Shown in pieces: positions 46,973-55,863 of a stretch of DNA of 64,000 nt (position 1 is the stretch's first letter; each line of letters starts with the position of its first letter). The DNA is from Streptomyces sp. RerS4. Its GTDB lineage: Bacteria > Actinomycetota > Actinomycetes > Streptomycetales > Streptomycetaceae. The notes beneath the pieces are model-generated. The model worked only from the letters and a program-made list of their open reading frames with translations. It was not told the origin of the DNA and did not search any database. Made by a program: the position numbers and the translations under genes. The stretch is from the NCBI RefSeq assembly GCF_023515955.1, contig NZ_CP097322.1, forward strand, positions 5,690,501 through 5,754,500, in the 5' to 3' direction.

Positions 46973-47514
46973 GCCAGACCCCTCTCGGTGAGCAGTGCGT
47001 GCAGGGCGGCGGCCGACTCCTGGACCGTCTGCGTGTGCGACTCGATGCGCAGGTCCGGGGCCTCGGGGGCCTCGTACGGGTCGTCGACCCCGGTCAGACC
47101 GGAGATCTCGCCCGCGGCCTGCTTGGCGTACAGGCCCTTGACGTCCCGCTCGGAGCAGACCTCGACCGGGGTGGCCACGTGGACCTCCAGGTACGAGGTG
47201 CCCTCGGCGGCGTGCCGCTTGCGCACGGCCTCGCGGCTGTCGGCGAACGGCGCGATGACGGGGACGAGGGCCTTGACGCCGTTGCTCGCGAGGAGTTCGG
47301 CGACGAAACCGATGCGCTGGACGTTGGTGTGACGGTCCTCGCGGCTGAAGCCGAGGCCCGCGGAGAGGAACTCGCGGATCTCGTCCCCGTCGAGGACCTC
47401 CACCCGGTGCCCCTCGCCGCGCAGCCGCTCGGCCAGCGCGTACGCGATGGTGGTCTTGCCCGCGCTCGGCAGCCCGGTCAGCCACACCGTGGCGCCCTGG
47501 TCGCTCACGCTCAT
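46969..47514 (-). CDS. cysC: Adenylyl-sulfate kinase
   Basis: A 181-aa APS kinase from ATG 47514 (MSVSDQGATVWL), with GGAG 10 nt upstream. Walker A is LTGLPSAGKTT; DGDEIREFLSAGLGFSREDRHTNVQRI and CSERDVKGLYAKQ are family motifs. It phosphorylates APS to PAPS. An in-frame ATG at 47589 overlaps the cysH stop and would add 25 Thr/Gln/Leu-rich residues; it cannot be excluded. PAPS may serve sulfotransferases, since CysH here looks APS-specific. Confidence 0.93.
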   Translation of the reverse strand: MSVSDQGATVWLTGLPSAGKTTIAYALAERLRGEGHRVEVLDGDEIREFLSAGLGFSREDRHTNVQRIGFVAELLASNGVKALVPVIAPFADSREAVRKRHAAEGTSYLEVHVATPVEVCSERDVKGLYAKQAAGEISGLTGVDDPYEAPEAPDLRIESHTQTVQESAAALHALLTERGLA

Positions 47515-47588
47515 CCGCTCAGTCTCCGTAAGTCGATTCGTCAGCCGTGTCGTCTGCTGTGCCGTCAGCTGCGCCGTCTGCTCTGTCA

Positions 47589-48317
47589 TCAGCCGTGCAG
47601 TCCGCACTCGGTCTTGCCGCGTCCGGCCCACCGGCCGGCCCTCGCGTCCTCGCCCTCCGCCACGCGGCGGGTGCAGGGGGCACAGCCGACGGAGGCGTAG
47701 CCGTCCATCAGCAGCGGGTTGGTCAGCACGCCGTGCTCGGCGACGTAGGCGTCCACGTCGTCCTGGCTCCAGCGGGCGATCGGCGAGATCTTGACCTTCC
47801 GCCGCTTCTCGTCCCACCCGACGACCGGGGTGTTCGCCCGGGTGGGGGACTCGTCACGGCGCAGCCCCGTGGCCCACGCGTCGTACGCGGTCAGGCCCTC
47901 TTCCAGGGGCTTGACCTTGCGCAGGGCGCAGCACAGGTCGGGGTCGCGGTCGTGCAGCTTCGGACCGTACTGGGCGTCCTGCTCGGCCACCGTCTGGCGG
48001 GGGGTCAGGGTGATGACGTTGACGTCCATCACCGCGTCCACCGCGTCCCGGGTGCCGATGGTCTCCTCGAAGTGGTAGCCCGTGTCCAGGAACACCACGT
48101 CGACGCCGGGGAAGGCGCGGGAGGCGAGGTGGGCGACCACCGCGTCCTCCATGGAGGAGGTCACGCAGAACTTCTTGCCGAAGGTCTGCGCCGCCCAGGT
48201 GAGGATCTCCAGCGCGGAGGCGTCCTCCAGGTCCCGGCCCGCCTGCTCGGCCAGGTCCTGGAGCGACGCGGTCTTGAGAGACGCAGCGGTGAGACGGGCG
48301 TCCTGATCGGTGGTCAT
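47589..48317 (-). CDS. cysH: Adenylyl-sulfate (APS) reductase
   Basis: A 242-aa PP-loop reductase with GGGGAAGAG ribosome-binding site. FCVTSSMEDAV and VVFLDTGYHFEET are the substrate loop. The [4Fe-4S] cysteine pairs are Cys129-Cys130 and Cys212/Cys215, with catalytic Cys238 in ECGLHG. The cluster cysteines mark the APS-using type rather than PAPS-using enzymes. It converts APS to sulfite. Start and stop both overlap neighbours, so it is tightly coupled in the operon. Confidence 0.95.
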   Translation of the reverse strand: MTTDQDARLTAASLKTASLQDLAEQAGRDLEDASALEILTWAAQTFGKKFCVTSSMEDAVVAHLASRAFPGVDVVFLDTGYHFEETIGTRDAVDAVMDVNVITLTPRQTVAEQDAQYGPKLHDRDPDLCCALRKVKPLEEGLTAYDAWATGLRRDESPTRANTPVVGWDEKRRKVKISPIARWSQDDVDAYVAEHGVLTNPLLMDGYASVGCAPCTRRVAEGEDARAGRWAGRGKTECGLHG

Positions 48318-48493
48318 ATCTCTTCCCCTCCAGCGGTGTCGGACCGGACACCTCGGGCCAGCAGCCCGAGGTACTTGAGCTGGAAGGCTCGGTTGCAGGC
48401 CCTGCATTCCCAGGCGCCGTGGCCGGTTTCGTTCGGAAACAGGTCCTCGTCGCCGCAGTACGGGCAGTGGAACGGTGCGGCGCGCTCGCTCAC
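48314..48493 (-). CDS. 59-aa zinc-ribbon protein of the sulfur operon
   Basis: A short protein starting at GTG 48493 (VSERAAPFHCPYCGDE) and ending TAGGEEI. Cys10, Cys13, Cys30 and Cys33 form two CxxC pairs (CPYC, CRAC), typical of a zinc ribbon or rubredoxin-like site. It overlaps sulfite reductase by 4 nt upstream (GTGA) and cysH by 4 nt downstream (ATGA), so its translation is tied to both. It might be an electron carrier or assembly factor for sulfite or APS reductase. Confidence 0.78.
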   Translation of the reverse strand: MSERAAPFHCPYCGDEDLFPNETGHGAWECRACNRAFQLKYLGLLARGVRSDTAGGEEI

Positions 48494-50196
48494 GACAGGC
48501 TCTCGTCGCCGGCGCGCGCGACCCAGGTCGCGAAGCGTTCGCCCTCTTCACGCTGCTCCTGGAAGCGCGTGACGACCCGCTCGACGTAGTCGGGCAGCCC
48601 GGCCGAGGTGACCTTGAGGCCGCGGACCTTGCGGCCGAAACCCGCCTCCAGGCCGAGGGCGCCGCCCAGGTGGACCTGGTAGCCCTCCACCTGGTTGCCG
48701 TTCTCGTCCAGGACCAGCTGGCCCTTGAGACCGATGTCCGCCACTTGGATACGGGCGCACGCGTTCGGGCAGCCGTTGATGTTGATGGTGATCGGCTCGG
48801 CGAAGTCCGGCAGGCGGCGCTCCAGCTCGTCGATCAGCGAGGCGCCGCGCGCCTTCGTCTCGACGATGGCCAGCTTGCAGAACTCGATGCCGGTGCAGGC
48901 CATCGTGCCGCGACGGAACGGGGACGGCTTGACCCGCAGGTCCAGCGCCTCCAGGGCCTCCACGACGGAGTCGACCTTGTCGGCCTCGATGTCGAGGACG
49001 ATCATCTTCTGCTCGGCGGTGGTGCGCAGCCGGCCGGAGCCGTGCCGCTCGGCGACGTCCGCGATCTTGACGAGGGTGGCGCCGTCGACGCGGCCGACGC
49101 GGGGCGCGAAGCCGACGTAGAACCGGCCGTCCTGCTGCCGGTGGACGCCGACGTGGTCGCGCCACTGGCCGCTGGGCTGCTCGGGCGCGGGGCCGTCGGT
49201 CAGCGCGCGCTTGAGGTACTCCTCCTCCAGGACCCGGCGGAACTTCTCCGGACCCCAGTCCGCGACGAGGAACTTCAGGCGGGCGCGGGTGCGCAGGCGC
49301 CGGTAGCCGTAGTCGCGGAAGATCGAGATGACGCCCTCGTAGACGTCCGGGACCTCGTCGAGCGAGACCCAGGTGCCCAGGCGCACGCCCAGCTTGGGGT
49401 TGGTGGAGAGGCCGCCGCCGACCCACACGTCGAAACCGGGGCCGTGCTCGGGGTGGTTCACGCCGACGAAGGCGATGTCGTTGATCTCGTGCGCCACGTC
49501 GAGCAGCGGCGAGCCGGAGATCGCGGACTTGAACTTGCGGGGCAGGTTGGAGAAGTCCGGGTTGCCCACGATGCGGCGGTAGATCTCGTCGATGGCGGGG
49601 GTGCCGTCGATGATCTCGTCCTCGGCGATGCCGGCGACGGGCGAGCCGAGGATCACGCGGGGCGTGTCACCGCAGGCCTCGGTGGTGGAGAGGCCGACGG
49701 CCTCCAGGCGGCGCCAGATCTCGGGGACGTCCTCGATCCGGATCCAGTGGTACTGCACGTTCTGGCGGTCGGTGAGGTCGGCGGTGCCGCGCGCGAACTC
49801 CTCGGAGATCTCGCCGATGACGCGCAGCTGCTCGGTGGTCAGCCGGCCGCCGTCGATGCGCACGCGCAGCATGAAGTACTTGTCGTCCAGCTCCTCCGGC
49901 TCCAGGATCGCGGTCTTGCCGCCGTCGATCCCGGGCTTGCGCTGGGTGTAGAGGCCCCACCAGCGCATGCGGCCGCGCAGGTCGTTGGGGTCGATCGAGT
50001 CGAAGCCCGTCTTGGAGTAGATCGTCTCAATGCGCGTCCGCACGTTGAGACCGTCGTCGTCCCTCTTGAACTGTTCGTTGCCGTTGAGGGGGGTGTGGTG
50101 TCCGACGGCCCACTGGCCCTCGCCGCGGTGACGGCCGGTCTTGCGGCGCGCTGCGGCTGCGGGTGCGGCTGCGGGCGTTTCGGGAGTGGCGGCCAT
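48490..50196 (-). CDS. sir: Sulfite reductase (ferredoxin-type nitrite/sulfite reductase)
   Basis: A 568-aa siroheme enzyme starting MAATPETPAA with GAAGAAGG upstream. The siroheme/[4Fe-4S] cysteines are in MACTGIEFCKLA (CX5C) and NGCPNACAR (CX3C). Substrate arginines lie in RIDGGRLTTEQLR and ADLTDRQNVQYHWIR. It reduces sulfite to sulfide with ferredoxin. It is the first gene of the operon; nitrite reduction is unlikely given the neighbours. Confidence 0.93.
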   Translation of the reverse strand: MAATPETPAAAPAAAARRKTGRHRGEGQWAVGHHTPLNGNEQFKRDDDGLNVRTRIETIYSKTGFDSIDPNDLRGRMRWWGLYTQRKPGIDGGKTAILEPEELDDKYFMLRVRIDGGRLTTEQLRVIGEISEEFARGTADLTDRQNVQYHWIRIEDVPEIWRRLEAVGLSTTEACGDTPRVILGSPVAGIAEDEIIDGTPAIDEIYRRIVGNPDFSNLPRKFKSAISGSPLLDVAHEINDIAFVGVNHPEHGPGFDVWVGGGLSTNPKLGVRLGTWVSLDEVPDVYEGVISIFRDYGYRRLRTRARLKFLVADWGPEKFRRVLEEEYLKRALTDGPAPEQPSGQWRDHVGVHRQQDGRFYVGFAPRVGRVDGATLVKIADVAERHGSGRLRTTAEQKMIVLDIEADKVDSVVEALEALDLRVKPSPFRRGTMACTGIEFCKLAIVETKARGASLIDELERRLPDFAEPITININGCPNACARIQVADIGLKGQLVLDENGNQVEGYQVHLGGALGLEAGFGRKVRGLKVTSAGLPDYVERVVTRFQEQREEGERFATWVARAGDESLS

Positions 50197-50653
50197 GGCG
50201 GATACGTCCTTCTTCAGCGGCTCTAAGCAGGGGGCAGGGGGCGGCGGCGTGCCCCCGGTAACACTGGCGCCTCTGAGCAGGGTGCGGCCGAATGTCACCC
50301 TTTGGCCGGGTTTGCCGGCGTATCAGGGCGCGTTCGACCTTGAGGGGGCTTGCGGGGGGTCGACGTGTCCGCTGCGGCGGGGACGACGGCGACGTGCGGC
50401 GGTGGCTGGTTCCGTCAGCGCGCCGGACAGATGGCGCTGGCCATGCGGCCGAGGTCGACGTGGCGTCGACTCACCAAGGCAATTCCAGCTCCATTCATGG
50501 CGGAAGCGTGGCACGGGCCGATTGGAGGAGTCCACTACTGTCCATTATCCGGACGAAGTCGTCCCGGATGATGGGATCACGTGACCGGGGTCACGCACCG
50601 GTCGCCACGGAATCCCCTGCTCCATTTCCGGCCGGTGCGCGCGGCGTGTCGCG
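50197..50653. other. Intergenic region upstream of the sulfur operon
   Basis: A 457-nt region holding the operon promoter. No clear SAM riboswitch, T-box or other known leader was recognised. A 9-codon frame (MASAICPAR, minus strand 50415-50444) contains one Cys codon and lacks a ribosome-binding site, so a leader peptide is possible but weak. TGGAC occurs twice, 10 nt apart, near 50530-50545. Confidence 0.5.
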
Positions 50654-51217
50654 TTACGCGCCCGGCCAGGCGCCCGGGGTGGGGGTGGGCTGCTTCTCCT
50701 CGGTCTCCGTCCGGAACACCTTGAAGCCGCGCCTCTGGTAGTTGTCCATCGCCGTGGGGCCGTCCTCGCTGCACGTGTGGACCCACACCCGGCGCGTCGG
50801 TTCGCGCTCCGGCCAGCGGGACGCCAGGTCCCACGCGCGGGCCGTGCCGAAGGTCAGCAGGTGCCCGCCGATGCGGCGGCCCCGGAAGTCCGGCAGCAAC
50901 CCGAAGTACATGATCTCCACCACCCCGTCCGGCTGCGGGTCCAGCTCGATGTACCCCGCCGGCGTTCCCCGGTCGTACGCGACCCAGGTCTCCACGCCCG
51001 GCCGCTCCAGGTACTCCAGCCACTGCGCGCGCGTCAGCGACAGCCGGTCCGTCCAGTGGATGTCCCCGCCCACCGAGGCGTACAGGAACCGGCTGAACTC
51101 CGGCGAGGGGACCTCCGCCCGCTCGATGCGGATCTCGGGACCCGGGACGGCCGCCGCGACCAGGTCCTCGGGGGAGGTCATCTCAAGGGACCACGTGGTG
51201 AGAGTGATGGTGCTCAT
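50654..51217 (-). CDS. GNAT family N-acetyltransferase
   Basis: A 187-aa GNAT protein. FSRFLYASVGGDIHWTDRL precedes the acetyl-CoA site GLLPDFRGRRIGGHLLTFG, and the C-terminal AMDNYQRRGFKVF is typical. The region WLEYLERPGVETWVAYD fits a known actinomycete subgroup. It starts 5 nt before the GAF gene stop, so the two may be one transcript. Acceptor unknown. Confidence 0.85.
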   Translation of the reverse strand: MSTITLTTWSLEMTSPEDLVAAAVPGPEIRIERAEVPSPEFSRFLYASVGGDIHWTDRLSLTRAQWLEYLERPGVETWVAYDRGTPAGYIELDPQPDGVVEIMYFGLLPDFRGRRIGGHLLTFGTARAWDLASRWPEREPTRRVWVHTCSEDGPTAMDNYQRRGFKVFRTETEEKQPTPTPGAWPGA

Positions 51218-51222
51218 GTCGT

Positions 51223-52536
51223 TCAGGGAATCACGCCCTGCCCCGAACGGCCCAGGCGGGCCCGGACCACCGCCGGGGCCGTGGAGTGCGGCAGCAGCCG
51301 CGCCGGGTCCCGGGGGCGGATCACCTCCACCTCCACGTCCTCCGCGAAGCGGTACGGCCGGTGGGTCAGCACCCCGGCGAGGTGGCGGCGTACGCGCGAC
51401 AGCTCCGCCCGCACCGTCACCGTCCGCGTCGGGTCACCGAACAGCTCCGCCGCGAGTTCCGCCGCCGAGCGCCCGCGCGGGGACTCCGCCAGCAGGTACA
51501 GCAGCTCCGCGTGGCGCGGGCTCAGCTCCTGCGACCAGCTGCCGGCGGCCCCGTAGACCGTCGCCGACCAGGATCGCGGCCGGCTGAAGTCCAGCACCAC
51601 CCGGCTGACCGCCGGCGCGGACGCGGAGGACTCCGCCAGCCGCAGCAGCCACCCGCCGGGCAGCGGCTCGGCCACGCAGTCGCCCAGCTGCGGGACCCAC
51701 AGCCGGCCCGGAGCGAGCCCCTTCGGCAACGGGATGCGGTCGGAGGGCGCCAGCCCCGTCACCGCGGCCGTCCAGCCGTGCGGATCCACCGCCACCGCCC
51801 GCCCCGGCAGCCGGGCCAGCAGCGGCGCCGCGACCGCCCGCAGCCGCTCCAGGGACTCCAGGTGCCGCAGCCGCAGCTCCCGCTCGGCGAGCCGGGCCAC
51901 GGAGGTCACCCAGGCCAGGGTCGCCGGGTGCATCGTGGCCAGGGGCCCGCTGACGTCGACCACGCCGAGGAGCTGCCCGTCCCGCGGATCGCGTACGGGC
52001 GCCCCCGCGCAGGTCCAGTCGTGGTGGCTGGAGACGAAGTGCTCCGCCGAGAACACCTGCACCGGCCGCCGGGCCACCAGGGCCGTCCCCACGCCGTTGG
52101 TGCCCACCACGGCCTCGTCCCAGTCGGCGCCCACCGCGAAGCCCAGCCGGTCCGCCTTGCGCAGGATCGAGGAGTGGCCCTCCCGCCACAGCAGCCGCCC
52201 GTCGGCGTCGGCGACGACCATGATGTGCAGGGCCTCGTCCAGCGCGGGCAGCAGCCCCTCGCGCAGCACCGGGAGGATCTCCCGCAGCGGCGACACCTGC
52301 CGCCGCTCCTCGGTCTCGGCGGCGGACAGCAGCCGGGAGCGCGCGTCACGGTCGGGGTGGACCCCACCGGCCAGCATCCGCCGCCACGACTCGGCGATCT
52401 CCGGGCGCGGAGCCGCCGGCAGGCGGTCCCCGGCCAGCGCGGCCGCCCGTACCCCCTTGAGCAGACGCGCCGCCTCCCGCGCGTCCATGGCCGAGATGCG
52501 CGCCACATCGACCGCGCTGCCTGCGGTGTTGCCCAC
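51223..52536 (-). CDS. GAF domain-containing transcriptional regulator
   Basis: A 437-aa protein with GTG 52536 and GGGGAGG ribosome-binding site. A GAF-like domain (about residues 90-240) carries IMVVADADGRLLWREGH and GVVDVSGPLATMHP, similar to AcoR-type sensors but without the AAA+ sigma-54 domain. The C-terminus has a winged-helix segment LSPRHAELLYLLAESPRGRSAAELAAELFGD. It probably senses a small molecule; target unknown. Confidence 0.8.
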   Translation of the reverse strand: MGNTAGSAVDVARISAMDAREAARLLKGVRAAALAGDRLPAAPRPEIAESWRRMLAGGVHPDRDARSRLLSAAETEERRQVSPLREILPVLREGLLPALDEALHIMVVADADGRLLWREGHSSILRKADRLGFAVGADWDEAVVGTNGVGTALVARRPVQVFSAEHFVSSHHDWTCAGAPVRDPRDGQLLGVVDVSGPLATMHPATLAWVTSVARLAERELRLRHLESLERLRAVAAPLLARLPGRAVAVDPHGWTAAVTGLAPSDRIPLPKGLAPGRLWVPQLGDCVAEPLPGGWLLRLAESSASAPAVSRVVLDFSRPRSWSATVYGAAGSWSQELSPRHAELLYLLAESPRGRSAAELAAELFGDPTRTVTVRAELSRVRRHLAGVLTHRPYRFAEDVEVEVIRPRDPARLLPHSTAPAVVRARLGRSGQGVIP

Positions 52537-52816
52537 CGGAACCTCCCCGTGCTGAACGAGCCGACGGCCTGAAGGGTTGCAACGGTATGCAACCCTCGCC
52601 AAGCCCCGGTCACCCGACCGAAACTATCGGCACGCCGCCGAGCGGCGTGACAGCTCCTTCCTCGGGGCTTCTCGGATCAGGGGTGGTGCCGAGTCGGCGC
52701 GGCGCCACCCCCGATCTGTCTCACCGGGCCCGGATCCCGGCGCTGAGTGGTTTGGGGACCACGGCGGGGAAGAGGATCGCGGCGGTTTGGGGACCGCCAC
52801 GATCCACCGCACCCGA
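52537..52816. other. Intergenic region before the acyl-CoA dehydrogenase gene end
   Basis: A 280-nt stretch between the GAF regulator start and the convergent-side end of the acyl-CoA dehydrogenase gene. I see no supported gene or clear terminator; it contains the GAF gene promoter. Confidence 0.5.
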
Positions 52817-54472
52817 TCAGCCCGAGATCCGTGCCCGGGACACCACCGCGCCCAGGTCCAGACCGTGCGGCAGCGTGCCGAAGGCAGCGCCCCAGTCCCC
52901 GCCGAGGCGGGAGGCGCAGAACGCGTCCGCCACTTCCGGCGGAGCCCACCTGACCAGCAGCGATCCCTGCAACACCAGCGCCATGCGCTCCACCACGCGC
53001 CGTGCCCGCGCCTCGATCCCGTCGAGGTCGGCCAGCTCGGTCAGCAGGTTCTTGATCGCCGCGTCCAGCCGGTGGTCGGCGCCGCGCGCCAGACCGACCT
53101 CCTGGAGGAACGCGTTCAGCGCCTGCGGCTCGCGCTGCAGAGCCCGCAGCACGTCCAGGGCCTGGACGTTGCCCGAGCCCTCCCAGATCGAGTTGAGCGG
53201 GGACTCGCGCAACAGGCGGGGCAGCCCCGACTCCTCGACGTAGCCGTTGCCGCCCAGGCACTCCAGGGCCTCCGCCACCATCGGCGTACACCGCTTGGTC
53301 ACCCAGTACTTCGCGGCGGGCACCGCGAGGCGCAGGAAGGCCCGCTCCTGCTCGGTACCGGCGTCGTACGCGGCCGCGAGGCGCAGGGTGAGGACGGTCG
53401 CCGCCTCGGACTCCAGGGCCAGGTCGGCGAGTACGTTGCGCATCAACGGCTGGTCGACGAGCGGCGCCCCGAAAGCGGAGCGGTGCTCCGCGTGGTGGAC
53501 GGCCTGCGTCAACGCCTGCCGCATCAGCGAGGCCGAACCGATCACGCAGTCCAGCCGGGTCGCCGCGACCATCTCGATGATGGTCCGCACCCCCCGCCCC
53601 TCCTCGCCCACCCGCCGCGCCCAGGTCCCGTCGAACTCGACCTCGCTCGACGCGTTCGACCGGTTGCCCAGCTTGTCCTTCAGCCGCTGGATCGCGAACA
53701 CGTTGCGCGTCCCGTCCGGCAGCACCCTCGGCACCAGGAAGCACGTCAGCCGGTCCTGCCCGGCGGCGGACGCCTGCGCCAGGACCAGGAACCCGTCCGA
53801 CATCGGCGCCGAGCAGAACCACTTGTGCCCGGTCAGCAGGTACTCCCCGGGCGCGTCCAACGCGACCGCCCGCGTCGTGTTCGCCCGTACGTCGCTGCCC
53901 CCCTGCTTCTCGGTCATCCCCATCCCGAACAGGACCCCGGTCTTCTGATCGGCGGGCCGCAGCTCCTCCTCGTAGACGTGCGAGGTCAGGCGCGGCTCCC
54001 ACTCGGCGGCCAGCCCGGGATCGGCCCGCAGCGCCGGGACGGCGGCATGGGTCATCGAGACCGGGCAGCCGTGCCCCGCCTCGGCCTGCGACCACAGGAA
54101 GAAACCGGCCGCGCGGCGCAGGTGCCCCGCCGGGCGCCCCCAGGCGTCCGTCAGGCCGGACGTCACGGCGTGCCCGAGCAGCCGGTGCCAGGCCGGGTGG
54201 AACTCGACCTCGTCGATCCGGTTGCCGTAGCGGTCGTGCGTACGCAGCTTCGGCGGGTTCTCGTTCGCCAGCCGGCCCCATTCCTGGGCCTGCGCCGAGC
54301 CGGCGGCCCGGCCGAGCGTGGTGAGCTCCCCCGTTACCTCTTCGCGGAGTTCGGGGGCCGCGTCGGCCAGGTGCCGTTCGACCCCCTCGGTGAGGACCCG
54401 GTCGCCGAGGTAGACCTCGTAGCCCACCAGGGGCGGGACCTGATTGGTGACTGTGTGGGTGGTGGCTGCCAT
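52817..54472 (-). CDS. Acyl-CoA dehydrogenase family protein (AidB-like)
   Basis: A 551-aa flavoprotein starting MAATTHTVTNQ. It is longer than standard acyl-CoA dehydrogenases (about 380 aa) and matches the AidB-type length. FGMGMTEKQGGSDVRANTT is the FAD signature, and ECLGGNGYVEES and SIWEGSGNVQALDVL are C-terminal motifs of that subgroup. AidB binds DNA in Escherichia coli, so enzymatic substrate is uncertain. It is divergent from the BrkB-type gene (18 nt between starts). Confidence 0.88.
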   Translation of the reverse strand: MAATTHTVTNQVPPLVGYEVYLGDRVLTEGVERHLADAAPELREEVTGELTTLGRAAGSAQAQEWGRLANENPPKLRTHDRYGNRIDEVEFHPAWHRLLGHAVTSGLTDAWGRPAGHLRRAAGFFLWSQAEAGHGCPVSMTHAAVPALRADPGLAAEWEPRLTSHVYEEELRPADQKTGVLFGMGMTEKQGGSDVRANTTRAVALDAPGEYLLTGHKWFCSAPMSDGFLVLAQASAAGQDRLTCFLVPRVLPDGTRNVFAIQRLKDKLGNRSNASSEVEFDGTWARRVGEEGRGVRTIIEMVAATRLDCVIGSASLMRQALTQAVHHAEHRSAFGAPLVDQPLMRNVLADLALESEAATVLTLRLAAAYDAGTEQERAFLRLAVPAAKYWVTKRCTPMVAEALECLGGNGYVEESGLPRLLRESPLNSIWEGSGNVQALDVLRALQREPQALNAFLQEVGLARGADHRLDAAIKNLLTELADLDGIEARARRVVERMALVLQGSLLVRWAPPEVADAFCASRLGGDWGAAFGTLPHGLDLGAVVSRARISG

Positions 54473-54489
54473 GCCGATACCGTAAGGAC

Positions 54490-55605
54490 GTGCAGCCAGC
54501 AAAAGAAACACCCGAGCGGATCCCAGGACGGCTCCATCGGGCCCGCGCCCTCTATCGCAACGTCTCGAAGCGGAAGATGGCCTGGCTGCTCCTCAAAGAC
54601 ACCGTCAATTCCTGCATCGAGTACCGCATCCTCGGGCTCGCGGCCGAGGCGGCCTTCTTCACGCTGCTCTCCCTGCCCCCGCTCTTCCTCGGCCTGCTCG
54701 GCCTCCTCGGCTACGTCGACGGCTGGACCGACACCAAGTCGGTCGCCAGCATCGAGGAGAACATCCTGCGCGCGGTGGGCACCGTCCTGTCCGACCGGGG
54801 CGTCAACGACATCGCGAAACCCATGCTCGACGACGTCACCAGCCGGGGCCGGCCCGACCTGATCTCCCTCGGCTTCGCCTTCGCCCTGTGGTCGGGATCC
54901 CGCGCCGTCAACGTCTTCATCGACACCATCACCGTCATGTACGGCCTCGACGGCCGCCGCGGCATCGTCAAGACCCGGCTGCTCGCCTTCCTGCTCTACG
55001 TGATCGCCCTGGTCATCGGCGCGGTCGTGCTGCCGCTGATGGTGGCCGGACCGGACGTGGTCGTACGGCTGGTCCCCTGGAGCACCGAGGTGATCGCGGT
55101 GCTGTACTGGCCGACCGTCACGCTGCTCTCCATCGCCTTCCTGACCACCCTGTACCACGTCTCCGTGCCGGTTCGTTCGCCGTGGATCGAGGACGTCCCC
55201 GGCGCGCTGGTCGCGCTCGCGATGTGGGTGCTGGGCTCGTTCCTGCTGCGGATCTACCTCACCAACACGGTGGAGGGGCCGACGATCTACGGGTCCCTGG
55301 CCGCGCCGGTGGCGATCCTGCTGTGGATCGGCATCTCGGCCTTCGCCGTGCTGGTCGGCGCCGCCGTCAACGCCGCCATCGACCGGGTGTGGCCGTCGGT
55401 GGCGACGGCGGCGGCGCGCGAGGCGAACGAACGCGTCCGCGAGGCGGAGGCCGCCCGGCTGATCGCACGGGCCGCCGCCTGGCGGGCCCTGGCCGAGGGG
55501 GAGTCGGAGGACGACGAGGACGCGGGGATGCCGTCGGAGTTCCCGGAACGCTGGTCGAATTTCCTGCCGCCGGACGACTACACGTCCCGGCTGCGCAAGC
55601 ACTGA
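54490..55605 (+). CDS. YihY/virulence factor BrkB family membrane protein
   Basis: A 371-aa integral membrane protein with GTG start. About six hydrophobic segments lie between residues 45 and 300 (AAFFTLLSLPPLFLGLLGLLG, LLAFLLYVIALVIGAVVLPL, VALAMWVLGSFLLRIYL). RSPWIEDVPGALVA and ILLWIGISAFAVLVGAAVNAAID are the family motifs. The C-terminal 80 residues are charged and cytoplasmic. Function of the family is not established. Confidence 0.88.
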   Translation: MQPAKETPERIPGRLHRARALYRNVSKRKMAWLLLKDTVNSCIEYRILGLAAEAAFFTLLSLPPLFLGLLGLLGYVDGWTDTKSVASIEENILRAVGTVLSDRGVNDIAKPMLDDVTSRGRPDLISLGFAFALWSGSRAVNVFIDTITVMYGLDGRRGIVKTRLLAFLLYVIALVIGAVVLPLMVAGPDVVVRLVPWSTEVIAVLYWPTVTLLSIAFLTTLYHVSVPVRSPWIEDVPGALVALAMWVLGSFLLRIYLTNTVEGPTIYGSLAAPVAILLWIGISAFAVLVGAAVNAAIDRVWPSVATAAAREANERVREAEAARLIARAAAWRALAEGESEDDEDAGMPSEFPERWSNFLPPDDYTSRLRKH

Positions 55606-55634
55606 GAAAAAGAGCTGCGCGAGCACGGAAAAAG

Positions 55635-55668
55635 AATTGGCGTCGTCGTGAGGGGCCTTGTTACGGTG
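55635..55668 (+). promoter_or_regulatory. Candidate promoter upstream of the small peptide and rsgA
   Basis: TTGGCG is followed 18 nt later by TTACGG/T, a plausible -35/-10 pair, about 65 nt before the small peptide start. Visual match only. Confidence 0.35.
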
Positions 55669-55732
55669 GGGCCGTTCCCGCCGACCGGCAAGGGACATCG
55701 GCTCGTTGCATGACCCGGAGGTGAGTCCATTG

Positions 55733-55804
55733 ATGACTGTCGTCGCGCCGAGTGCTGCCCGCACTCAGAAGACCATCAATGTCACCCCCGTGGTCTCCGG
55801 CTGA
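55733..55804 (+). CDS. Putative 23-aa small peptide upstream of rsgA
   Basis: A very short frame from ATG 55733 to TGA 55802-55804 begins MTVVAPS and ends VVSG. A strong GGAGGTGA ribosome-binding site lies 7 nt upstream. The stop is 60 nt before the TTG start of rsgA. It is far shorter than any known enzyme and may be a leader peptide or small regulator. No family is recognised. Confidence 0.45.
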   Translation: MTVVAPSAARTQKTINVTPVVSG

Positions 55805-55863
55805 CCTCACACCTCTTCGCGCCGCAGCGCGCGCTGCCGGGGCCACCCTGTGAAGGGTTCCCC

